Positions 18,440 through 26,319 of a stretch of DNA of 64,000 nucleotides are shown here, in pieces. The stretch is from an uncultured Jannaschia sp. (GTDB taxonomy: Bacteria; Pseudomonadota; Alphaproteobacteria; Rhodobacterales; Rhodobacteraceae). Below the pieces are notes generated by a model. The model ran no database searches. It was not told where the DNA came from and worked only from the letters and a program-made list of their open reading frames with translations. How positions within the stretch are numbered: the stretch's first letter is position 1; every line of letters begins with the position of its first letter. The DNA is taken from NCBI GenBank assembly GCA_947494145.1, contig CANLTZ010000002.1, positions 62,001 to 126,000 on the forward strand. The letters are read 5' to 3'. The position numbers and the translations under genes were made by a program.

Positions 18440-19330
18440 ATGCTCGACACATCCGATGACCGAAAGATCCGCGCCGCCGCCTGGTTCCGCAGCTTGCGCG
18501 ACGACATCGTCGCCGCTTTCGAGCGGCTTGAAGATGCGCCTTCGCCCCATGTGGACCTGCCCGCCGGTCGGTTCGAGGTGACGCCCACCAAGCGCGCGGC
18601 CGAGGACGGTTCGGATGCGGGGGGCGGCATCATGTCGGTGATGCGCGGCGGCCGCCATTTCGAGAAGGTGGGCGTCAACTGGTCCGAGGTGCATGGAACC
18701 CTGGCGCCCCGCGCCCAGAAGGCCATGGCCGCGCGCGGCGTGCCGGGGATGGAAGAGGACCCGCGCTTCTGGGCCTCGGGCATCAGCCTGGTGGCCCATA
18801 TGCGCAACCCCCATGCACCCGCCGTTCACATGAACACCCGCATGTTCTGGACGCCCCATGCCTGGTGGTTCGGCGGCGGCAGTGATCTGAATCCGGCCTT
18901 GGAATATGCCGAAGACACCGCCCATTTCCACGGCCAGATGCAGGCCGCCTGCGATGGCCACGACGCGCCCGATTATGGCTATGACAAGCTCAAGGCCTGG
19001 GCGGATGAATACTTCTTTGTTCCACATCGCGGTCGTGCCCGGGGCGTGGGCGGCATTTTCTACGACGACCTCAATACCGGCGATTGGGAGGCCGATTTCG
19101 CCTTCACCGCCGATGTGGGTCGCCATTTCCTGCCCGCCTTCGTGCCGCTGGTGGAAAAGCGCCGCGATCAACCCTGGACGGACGCCGACAAGGATGCGCA
19201 GCTTGTCCATCGCGGGCTCTATGCGGAATACAACCTGGTCTATGACCGCGGTACAAAGTTCGGGCTGGAAACCGGCCATGATGCCAATGCCGTGCTCATG
19301 AGCCTGCCGCCCTTGGCGAAATGGGTCTGA
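18440..19330 (+). CDS. hemF: Oxygen-dependent coproporphyrinogen III oxidase
   Basis: Encodes 296 aa, with GAAGAGG upstream of ATG 18440. Conserved HemF blocks are present: GGHFEKVGVNWSEVHG-like (GRHFEKVGVNWSEVHG), MNTRMFW, WWFGGGSDLNP and ARGVGGIFYDDL. It oxidatively decarboxylates coproporphyrinogen III to protoporphyrinogen IX using O2, in the cytoplasm. It is monocistronic, divergent from dacC, and stands away from hemE and hemC in this window. Confidence 0.95.
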   Translation: MLDTSDDRKIRAAAWFRSLRDDIVAAFERLEDAPSPHVDLPAGRFEVTPTKRAAEDGSDAGGGIMSVMRGGRHFEKVGVNWSEVHGTLAPRAQKAMAARGVPGMEEDPRFWASGISLVAHMRNPHAPAVHMNTRMFWTPHAWWFGGGSDLNPALEYAEDTAHFHGQMQAACDGHDAPDYGYDKLKAWADEYFFVPHRGRARGVGGIFYDDLNTGDWEADFAFTADVGRHFLPAFVPLVEKRRDQPWTDADKDAQLVHRGLYAEYNLVYDRGTKFGLETGHDANAVLMSLPPLAKWV

Positions 19331-19476
19331 CCCAAGCGTGCGCCGTTCGCGGCGGCACCATTCCAGTCGCAATGGCCCATCGAACCGCCTGATTTTCGGT
19401 CACTTCGCGTGTCGGACCGAACGGCTGTGCCATTGCGCCCTTGCCAGTTTCTCAACACAGGTGACTTGTCGCCCCC

Positions 19477-20061
19477 ATGTCACGACCCCTTTCCGTCATC
19501 GTTGTCGAGCAGGATCGCGACCGTGCGCTTCTGATCGTCGATGCGCTGCGGGAGGCCGTGGATTGCGACATCCACGTGGTGGGCGCGTTCGACCAATTGG
19601 CCCGCGCCGTGCGCGACCGCCAGCCCGACATCGTGCTGGTGGATATCGCCGACCCGACACGGGATGCCATCGAAGACCTGACTTCGCTATCGGGGCCCCA
19701 GGACCGGCCCGTGGCCCTGTTCGTCGACCGCGACGAAGACGGGCTCGCGCGGCAGGCGATCGAGGCGGGGATGTCGGCCTATGTGGTGGACGGGCTGCGG
19801 CCCGAACGGCTGAAACCCATTCTGGACGCCGCCATCGCACGGTTTCAGATGATCCGCCGGATGCGGACGGAACTGGATGAAACCCGGCGCGCCTTGGAAG
19901 AACGCAAGGTCATTGACCGCGCCAAGGGTATTCTGATGAAGGCCAAGGGTCTCGATGAAGACGCGGCCTATGCGCTGCTGCGCAAGACCGCCATGGATCG
20001 AAAGCAGCGGTTGGTGGAAGTGGCCGAAGCGCTGGTGACCGCTGCGGGGCTTTTGGGGTGA
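19477..20061 (+). CDS. nasT: ANTAR-domain antitermination regulator NasT
   Basis: Encodes 194 aa: an N-terminal receiver-like domain (1-120) and a C-terminal ANTAR RNA-binding domain (about 130-190) with ERKVIDRAKGILMKAKGLDE. NasT binds hexaloop hairpins in nitrate-assimilation leaders and prevents termination when released by NasS. It directly precedes nasS with a 4-nt overlap. The target leader is visible at 21230-21421, upstream of nrtA. Confidence 0.92.
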   Translation: MSRPLSVIVVEQDRDRALLIVDALREAVDCDIHVVGAFDQLARAVRDRQPDIVLVDIADPTRDAIEDLTSLSGPQDRPVALFVDRDEDGLARQAIEAGMSAYVVDGLRPERLKPILDAAIARFQMIRRMRTELDETRRALEERKVIDRAKGILMKAKGLDEDAAYALLRKTAMDRKQRLVEVAEALVTAAGLLG

Positions 20062-21224
20062 GTTTGCGATGCGTCCGCCTGGGCTTTGTGCCGCTCACCG
20101 ATTGCGCGCCGCTCGTCATCGCCCATGAGTTGGGCTTTGCCGAGGAAGAGGGGCTGTCGCTGACACTGGAGCCATCGCCGTCTTGGGCCACGCTGCGCGA
20201 CCGGCTGGCCCTGGGCGACGTGGACGCGGCCCATATGCTGGCGCCGGTGCCCATTGCCCATGCGCTTGGCCTGGGCCCTGGCCCGGCGGCCATGGAAGCG
20301 CTGCATATCCTGTCGCTCAACGGTACGATCATCGGCCTGTCGCGCCCCTTTGCGGTACGCCTGAGGGACAAGGCCCCGGACCTCGCCTTTGGGGACGCGC
20401 CCGCGGCGCGCGACGCGCTTCTGGCCATGGGCCCCATCCGGCTCGCCGTGCCGTTCGCCTTTTCCATGCATCGGGAGTTGATCCATCGCTGGCTGGGCAA
20501 CGGCCCGGAGCTTTCCATCCGCACGGTGCCGCCTTCGCTGATGTCCGAGGCCCTTGCCGCCGGTGAGATCGATGCTTTCTGCGTGGGGGAGCCTTGGGGT
20601 TCGCTGGCGGTCGAAGCGGGATTGGCCGAGCTCATCCTGCCGGGACGCGCCATCTGGATGGCCGCACCCGAAAAGGCGCTGGTGGCGCGGGCCGGCTGGG
20701 CCGGCGAAAACCCCGAAGTCACGGGCGCCTTGCTGCGTGCCCTTTGGCGGGCGGGCGGCTGGCTGGCAGACCCGGCGCGCCGCGCCACGGCGGCCGATAT
20801 CCTGGCGCGCGATGCGTATCTGGATCGCCCCGCGGAAATCCTGGAACGTGCCATGACCGGCCATCTGGCTGTCGGCACCGACGGCACCATGCGCCACGTG
20901 CCGGATTTCGTGCGGTTCCATGACGGCGCGGCCAACTTTCCCTGGCGCAGCCAAGCCGCCTGGATCGGGGCGCAGTTGGCCCGTCGTTTCACACTTGACC
21001 CCCTGGCATCGGCACAGGCGGCAGCGCGCGTCTTCCGCAGTGACCTTTACCGCGCGCATCTGTCTGGAACGGGCGCTGTGATTCCCGGCGCGTCGTCCCG
21101 GGTTGAGGGTGCGCTCGCCACACCCACGGCCGTCGCCGCCAGCGAAGGCCGCCTGATCCTTTCACCCGATGCCTTCTTCGACGGCAGAGTATTCGATCCC
21201 GACGGGCATTTGCCCGATCTTTAG
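20058..21224 (+). CDS. nasS: Nitrate/nitrite sensor NasS
   Basis: Encodes 388 aa from GTG 20058, which overlaps the nasT stop. It resembles the NrtA/CmpA nitrate-binding fold (LGFVPLTDCAPLVIAHELGF, then WATLRDRLALGDVDAAHMLA) but lacks any signal peptide, as expected for the cytoplasmic sensor. In known systems NasS sequesters NasT and releases it on binding nitrate or nitrite. It is followed by the regulated leader of the nrt-nir-nas operon. Confidence 0.92.
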   Translation: MSLRCVRLGFVPLTDCAPLVIAHELGFAEEEGLSLTLEPSPSWATLRDRLALGDVDAAHMLAPVPIAHALGLGPGPAAMEALHILSLNGTIIGLSRPFAVRLRDKAPDLAFGDAPAARDALLAMGPIRLAVPFAFSMHRELIHRWLGNGPELSIRTVPPSLMSEALAAGEIDAFCVGEPWGSLAVEAGLAELILPGRAIWMAAPEKALVARAGWAGENPEVTGALLRALWRAGGWLADPARRATAADILARDAYLDRPAEILERAMTGHLAVGTDGTMRHVPDFVRFHDGAANFPWRSQAAWIGAQLARRFTLDPLASAQAAARVFRSDLYRAHLSGTGAVIPGASSRVEGALATPTAVAASEGRLILSPDAFFDGRVFDPDGHLPDL

Positions 21225-21229
21225 GCAGT

Positions 21230-21421
21230 GCAGCATCTGTTAATGCTGCGATGCGGAAAAACACTTCTCATTAGTCATTGTTTGGGTTCTCTTAACGACA
21301 AGCCGAGACAAAGACGTTTCGCTCAGCGCCCTGCACCGATGGCGGGCACCCCACCAAGCAAAGCCGCTTGATTTCGTTCGTGACCCGCCTAGGGCACGTC
21401 CGCAATCGACGCGGCTTTTTT
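21230..21421 (+). promoter_or_regulatory. NasT-responsive leader: hairpins and intrinsic terminator upstream of nrtA
   Basis: The leader contains a hairpin GCAGCAT-CTGTTA-ATGCTGC (21230-21249), a hairpin CGAGAC-AAAGAC-GTTTCG (21304-21321) whose six-base loop has A at position 1 and G at 4 as in ANTAR targets, and a terminator stem AGCCGC...GCGGCT (ending about 21416) with T6-C at 21415-21421. The geometry is the classic nas leader: with no nitrate the terminator forms, and NasT bound to the hexaloop hairpins allows readthrough. The first hairpin's loop does not fit the A1/G4 rule, so only one hexaloop is a clear match. Confidence 0.75.
21360..21421 (+). terminator. Attenuator terminator of the nas leader
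   Basis: The arms AAAGCCGC (21360-21367) and GCGGCTTTTTT (21411-21421) flank a loop of about 43 nt that can fold further. The stem runs directly into a T-run, 47 bp ahead of the nrtA start, so it would stop transcription before the structural genes unless antiterminated. Confidence 0.7.
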
Positions 21422-21467
21422 CTTTGTGATCATGCCCTTCGCGGCATCGTTGGAAAAAGGACTAATC

Positions 21468-22832
21468 ATGTTCCGTACCGTTGCCGCCATCGCGGCCCTG
21501 GCGCTTGCCGCGCCCGCCTCTGCCGAATTGCTCGACTTGGAAAAGGATGAACTGACGTTCGGCTTCATCAAGCTGACCGACATGGCGCCTCTCGCCGTGG
21601 CCTACGAACAGGGTTACTTTCTGGAAGAAGGCCTGTTCGTCACGCTGGAAGCACAGGCCAATTGGAAGGTTTTGCTGGATGGTGTGATCGACGGCCAATT
21701 GGACGGCGCGCATATGTTGGCCGGTCAGCCCCTGGCGGCCACGATTGGCTACGGCACCCAGGCGCATATCATCACGCCCTTTTCCATGGACCTGAACGGC
21801 AACGGCATCACCGTGTCAAACGAGGTCTGGGAAGAAATGAAGCCCAACATCCCCACCATGGCGGATGGACGGCCCCAGCACCCGATCTCTGCCTCGGCCC
21901 TGGCCCCGGTGGTGGAGCGATTCCAATCTGAGGGCGAACGCTTCAACATGGGGATGGTTTTCCCTGTCTCTACGCATAATTACGAGTTGCGCTACTGGCT
22001 GGCCGCTGGCGGGTTGGAGCCTGGATATTATTCGCCCGAGGACGTATCGGGTCAGATCGGTGCCGATGTATTCCTATCCGTGACGCCGCCGCCGCAGATG
22101 CCCGCTACGCTAGAGGCTGGCACGATCCACGGCTATTGCGTGGGTGAGCCCTGGAACCAGCAGGCCGTCTTCAAAGGCATCGGCGTGCCGGTGATCACCG
22201 ATTACCAGCTTTGGAAGAACAACCCGGAGAAGGTCTTCGGCATCACCAAGGAATTTGCCGAAGAAAACCCCAACACCACCAAGGCGGTGGTCAAGGCACT
22301 GATCCGGGCGGCCATCTGGCTGGACGAGAACGACAATGCCAACCGCATGGAAGCGGTGGAGATGTTGTCGCGGCCTGAATATGTGGGCGCCGACCAAGAA
22401 GTAATCGCCGCCTCCATGACCGGCACCTTCGAGTTCGAGAAGGGTGACGTGCGCGAAATCCCCGATTTCAACGTCTTCTTTCGCTACAACGCCACCTATC
22501 CCTTCTATTCGGACGCCATCTGGTACCTGACGCAGATGCGCCGCTGGGGTCAGATCGCTGAGCCGCAGAGCGATGAATGGTTCATCGAGACGGCCCAATC
22601 TGTCTATCGCCCTGATATCTATCTGGAAGCGGCCCGCCTGCTGGTGGACCAGGGTCTGGCCGATGAAGCCGATTTCCCCTGGGACAGCGATGGGTTCAAA
22701 GCACCCACGCCCGCTGAAGATATCATCGACGGCATCGCCTATGACGGCCGCGCGCCCAATGCCTATCTGAACAGCCTGCCCATCGGGTTGAAGGGCAATC
22801 AGGTGGTCGTGGACGGCGAAGTCCAGGGCTGA
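21468..22832 (+). CDS. nrtA: Nitrate/nitrite ABC transporter substrate-binding protein
   Basis: Encodes 454 aa. ATG 21468 follows AAAAAGGA. A Sec-type signal peptide ([19 protein letters not shown]) precedes a periplasmic binding domain homologous to NasS ([20 protein letters not shown]). Members bind nitrate with high affinity and deliver it to NrtB. There is no lipobox, so it is a soluble periplasmic form rather than the lipidated cyanobacterial type. First gene after the leader. Confidence 0.92.
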   Translation: MFRTVAAIAALALAAPASAELLDLEKDELTFGFIKLTDMAPLAVAYEQGYFLEEGLFVTLEAQANWKVLLDGVIDGQLDGAHMLAGQPLAATIGYGTQAHIITPFSMDLNGNGITVSNEVWEEMKPNIPTMADGRPQHPISASALAPVVERFQSEGERFNMGMVFPVSTHNYELRYWLAAGGLEPGYYSPEDVSGQIGADVFLSVTPPPQMPATLEAGTIHGYCVGEPWNQQAVFKGIGVPVITDYQLWKNNPEKVFGITKEFAEENPNTTKAVVKALIRAAIWLDENDNANRMEAVEMLSRPEYVGADQEVIAASMTGTFEFEKGDVREIPDFNVFFRYNATYPFYSDAIWYLTQMRRWGQIAEPQSDEWFIETAQSVYRPDIYLEAARLLVDQGLADEADFPWDSDGFKAPTPAEDIIDGIAYDGRAPNAYLNSLPIGLKGNQVVVDGEVQG

Positions 22833-22936
22833 CCCCCTCGTCGCTTCCTGGCGGGCGCTTCTCGGGGCGCCCGCTGCGAGCGATGCAAGCGAAGAGAGCC
22901 GACAGGCTCCATGAGCGAATTCCCCCGGAGACAGTC

Positions 22937-24013
22937 ATGACCGCCATCGATCCGAATACCGACGCCGACCTTGCGCGCGAAGCCCGCCGCAGCCGGCTGT
23001 TCACCCGCATCAACGCCGCCGATAAGTGGTTCCAGGTCCTGGGCCTGTCCTGGCTGACCCCCGTCCTGCGCGCCGCCGCCGGTGACAACCCGCGCGCCCA
23101 GGCTGGTGAGATTTGGCGCCTGCTGGGCGTGCCGCTTCTGGCCATTGTGGCCTTTCTCGGCCTTTGGGCGTCGCTGGCGCCCCAAGTCCAAACCTCCCTC
23201 GGCGCCATTCCCGGCCCCGTCGCCGTTTGGGAACAGGCCGTCAATTTGCACGAAGACGCCGGTAAGAAGGCCGAGAGCGAAGCGCGCTTTCAGGAGCAGG
23301 TCGCCACGCTGAACGAACGCCGCGTCGCCGCGGGCCAAGAGCCGATCGAGCGCGCCTATACCGGTGCCCCATCCTACTACGACCAGATTTTCACCAGCAT
23401 CGGCACCGTCTTCTTCGGCTTCCTGATCGCCACAATCGTCGCCGTCCCAATGGGCATCGCGGCCGGTCTGTCGCCCACCGCCAATGCCGCGTTGAACCCG
23501 CTGATCCAAATCTTCAAGCCGGTCTCACCGCTGGCCTGGCTGCCTATCGTGACCATGGTCGTGTCGGCGGTTTACGTTACGCAAGACGGCTTGTTCGCCA
23601 AGTCCTTCCTGGTGTCGGCCATCACCGTGACGCTTTGCTCTCTCTGGCCTACGCTCATCAATACGGCGCTTGGTGTGTCGAGCATCGACAAGGACCTGGT
23701 CTCGGTCTCGAAGGTGCTGAAAATGGGGACCTGGTCGAAGATCACCAAGCTCGTCCTGCCCTCGGCGCTGCCGCTGATCTTCACAGGCCTGCGCTTGTCC
23801 CTCGGGGTCGGCTGGATGGTTCTGATCGCGGCCGAAATGCTGGCCCAGAACCCCGGCCTGGGCAAGTTCGTCTGGGATGAGTTCCAGAACGGGTCGAGCC
23901 AATCGCTGGCCCGGATCATGGTCGCTGTCCTGACGATCGGCATCATCGGCTTCCTGCTGGACCGAATGATGTATGCGATCCAGTCGCTGTTTACCTTCAC
24001 GAACAATCGGTGA
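22937..24013 (+). CDS. nrtB: Nitrate ABC transporter permease
   Basis: Encodes 358 aa. The start at 22937 (MTAIDPNTDADLAREARRS) follows CCGGAGA. It is a NrtB-type permease with an N-terminal hydrophilic leader, one membrane segment, an insertion of about 60 residues, and then the core permease with the coupling loop near SSIDKDLVSVSKVLKMGTWS. Its TGA overlaps the GTG of the ATPase gene. Confidence 0.92.
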   Translation: MTAIDPNTDADLAREARRSRLFTRINAADKWFQVLGLSWLTPVLRAAAGDNPRAQAGEIWRLLGVPLLAIVAFLGLWASLAPQVQTSLGAIPGPVAVWEQAVNLHEDAGKKAESEARFQEQVATLNERRVAAGQEPIERAYTGAPSYYDQIFTSIGTVFFGFLIATIVAVPMGIAAGLSPTANAALNPLIQIFKPVSPLAWLPIVTMVVSAVYVTQDGLFAKSFLVSAITVTLCSLWPTLINTALGVSSIDKDLVSVSKVLKMGTWSKITKLVLPSALPLIFTGLRLSLGVGWMVLIAAEMLAQNPGLGKFVWDEFQNGSSQSLARIMVAVLTIGIIGFLLDRMMYAIQSLFTFTNNR

Positions 24014-25701
24014 ATGCCATGTCAGTTCTGAAGTTTGAGAAGGTTTCCAAGTCACATGGCGATACGCCAGTCCTGCGGGATATCGATTTGGAGGTGCGCG
24101 AGGGCGAATTCCTGGTTCTGCTGGGGTTCTCGGGCACCGGAAAGACCACGCTGATCAACCTGATGGCGGGGCTCGATACCCCCACCAAGGGCGAGGTGTT
24201 GTTCAAGGGCGCGCCCATCACCGGGCCGGGGCCCGAGCGGGGGGTGATCTTCCAATCCTATTCGCTGATGCCGTGGCTGACGGTGAACGGAAATGTGGCG
24301 CTGGCCGTGGACACGCTCTTTCCGCAGCTTTCCAAGGTCGAACGTGCCGCCAAGGTGGACCATTACGTGAAGATGGTCGGCTTGAGCCATGCCACAACGC
24401 GCCGCCCGGCGGAATTGTCGGGCGGGATGCGGCAGCGGGTGAACGTGGCGCGGGCTCTGGCGATGAACCCCGAAGTGCTGCTGCTGGACGAGCCGCTGAG
24501 CGCGCTGGACGCCCTGACCCGCGCAAACCTGGCTGATGAGATCGAGCGCATTTGGGAGGCGGAGCGGAAGACCTGCGTCCTGATCACCAACGATGTGGAC
24601 GAGGCCATCGTGCTGGCCGATCGGATCATCGCGCTGAACCCGGATGGGACGTTGGGGGCTGAATATCAGGTGACGATCCCCCGCCCCCGGGAACGCGGTG
24701 AGATGAATCACCACGAGGGGTTCAAGACGCTGCGCGCGGATATCACCAACTACCTGATGAATGTCGGGGTGGAGGCGAAGGTGGAAGGCAGCCGCATCCT
24801 GCCGGATGTCACGCCCATCCACGGCGTGCCCACGGCGGTGGCCAAGGCGCAGGAAGGGCTGATCGACAATCGCTTCCTGGATTTCAGCCAACTCCACAAA
24901 GTGTACCCCACGCCCAAGGGGCCGCTGACCGTGGTCGAAGACTTTGACCTGAAGATCAACAAGGGGGAATTTATCTCCCTCATCGGCCATTCGGGCTGCG
25001 GCAAGTCCACCGTGCTGACCATGGCGGCGGGCCTCAACGAGATCTCCAAGGGGGCGATCAAACTGGATGGGCGCCATGTGGAAGGGGCCGACCCGGAACG
25101 CGCCGTGGTGTTCCAGTCGCCCAACCTGTTCCCCTGGCTGACGGCGAAGCAGAACGTCGCCATCGGGGTGGACAAAGTCTATCCCCGCGCATCCCAGGCC
25201 GAACGGCAGGAGGTGGTGGAATACTACCTTGAACGTGTCGGTCTGGCTGATGCCATGGACAAATCTGCGGCCGATCTGTCCAACGGGATGAAGCAGCGGG
25301 TCGGCATTGCGCGGGCCTTCGCCTTGTCGCCGAAATTGTTGCTGCTCGATGAACCCTTCGGGATGCTCGACAGCCTGACGCGGTGGGAATTGCAGGAAGT
25401 CCTGATGGAGGTCTGGTCGCGCACCAAGGTCACCGCCATCTGCGTCACCCACGACGTGGACGAAGCCATCCTGCTGGCCGACCGCGTCGTGATGATGACC
25501 AACGGGCCACAGGCCACCATCGGCAAGATCGTAGATGTGGATCTGCCGCGCCCGCGGACCCGCAAGGCCCTGCTCGAACATCCCGACTACTATGCTTACC
25601 GGCAGGACGTTCTCGACTTCCTGGAGGAATACGAGCACGGCGCCTCGCCCAAATCCAAGCCTAGCACCAAAACGGCCGCATCGGCCATTGCCGCGGAGTG
25701 A
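24010..25701 (+). CDS. nrtCD: Nitrate ABC transporter twin ATP-binding protein (NrtC-NrtD fusion)
   Basis: Encodes 563 aa with two ABC ATPase domains in one chain, unlike cyanobacteria, where NrtC and NrtD are separate. NBD1 (1-260) has Walker A GFSGTGKTT, LSGGMRQR and LLLDEPLSALD, but its switch-loop His is Asn194 (LITNDVDEA). NBD2 (290-530) has GHSGCGKST, a changed signature LSNGMKQR, LLLDEPFGMLD and an intact VTHDVDEA. The two deviations fall in the same composite ATP site. GTG 24010 overlaps the nrtB stop; ATG 24019 is an alternative start. Confidence 0.9.
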   Translation: MNAMSVLKFEKVSKSHGDTPVLRDIDLEVREGEFLVLLGFSGTGKTTLINLMAGLDTPTKGEVLFKGAPITGPGPERGVIFQSYSLMPWLTVNGNVALAVDTLFPQLSKVERAAKVDHYVKMVGLSHATTRRPAELSGGMRQRVNVARALAMNPEVLLLDEPLSALDALTRANLADEIERIWEAERKTCVLITNDVDEAIVLADRIIALNPDGTLGAEYQVTIPRPRERGEMNHHEGFKTLRADITNYLMNVGVEAKVEGSRILPDVTPIHGVPTAVAKAQEGLIDNRFLDFSQLHKVYPTPKGPLTVVEDFDLKINKGEFISLIGHSGCGKSTVLTMAAGLNEISKGAIKLDGRHVEGADPERAVVFQSPNLFPWLTAKQNVAIGVDKVYPRASQAERQEVVEYYLERVGLADAMDKSAADLSNGMKQRVGIARAFALSPKLLLLDEPFGMLDSLTRWELQEVLMEVWSRTKVTAICVTHDVDEAILLADRVVMMTNGPQATIGKIVDVDLPRPRTRKALLEHPDYYAYRQDVLDFLEEYEHGASPKSKPSTKTAASAIAAE

Positions 25702-25778
25702 ACCGATGACCCGGAAGTTAACGTTTTGGCAAGACATCGGGGCTACCCAATGCTCTCATTTGTTGTCAGGGATCCGCG

Positions 25779-26216
25779 ATGATCGTGGTGTCGAAGAACC
25801 AGTTCCGTCTATTGGATGGGTCCATGCGTCGGATCGTCGAGGCGAATTTGCCGCTGGCGGCCCATTTCCACCAGTTGCTCTTTGCCGCGCACCCGCAGCT
25901 TCGCGCCTTGTTTCCGCAGGATTTGGCCGGCTTGCAGGCGAAGTTCGAGGATATGCTCGTGGTTCTGGTCTCCGGCCTCACAATTTCGGACGAGGTGAAC
26001 GAACCGCTGCGCCAATTGGCCATCCGGCATCTGGAATACGGGGCCGAGGCCGCGCATTACCCGGTGGTTTCCGACATCTTGCTGGAAACGTTGCGCACGT
26101 TGCCCGGGGCCGATTTGTCGGAGGCGGAATTCACCGCCTGGTCGGAATTGCTGGCGGCGGTGACGGATTTCCTGGTCCGCGAGACGCTGATCGCGCAGGG
26201 CGCCGAGACAATCTAG
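25779..26216 (+). CDS. Bacterial globin in the nitrate assimilation operon
   Basis: Encodes 145 aa, a globin with the pattern FHQLLFAAHPQLRALFP (CD1 Phe45 candidate) and a proximal His candidate, His84, in LRQLAIRHLEYG. It resembles the heme domain of flavohemoglobins but lacks their FAD/NAD module. Placement between nrtCD and nirB suggests binding or detoxification of nitric oxide, or a heme-based electron or oxygen-sensing role during nitrite reduction. The function is inferred from context. No strong Shine-Dalgarno is seen. Confidence 0.8.
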   Translation: MIVVSKNQFRLLDGSMRRIVEANLPLAAHFHQLLFAAHPQLRALFPQDLAGLQAKFEDMLVVLVSGLTISDEVNEPLRQLAIRHLEYGAEAAHYPVVSDILLETLRTLPGADLSEAEFTAWSELLAAVTDFLVRETLIAQGAETI

Positions 26217-26319
26217 GATCTGGCCCCGTAACAGGGGCCGAGGCCGCAGCCGATGCGTTGGTCCTGCCAGGCGCGGTACCCCTCCCGACAGGCCGAATGG
26301 CCCGGATCGGGGGTGCGGC

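Noticed and set aside
26222-26239. GGCCCC-GTAACA-GGGGCC hairpin between the globin gene and nirB as an ANTAR target or terminator
   Set aside because: The loop lacks A at position 1 and G fits poorly; no T-run follows, so neither role is supported.
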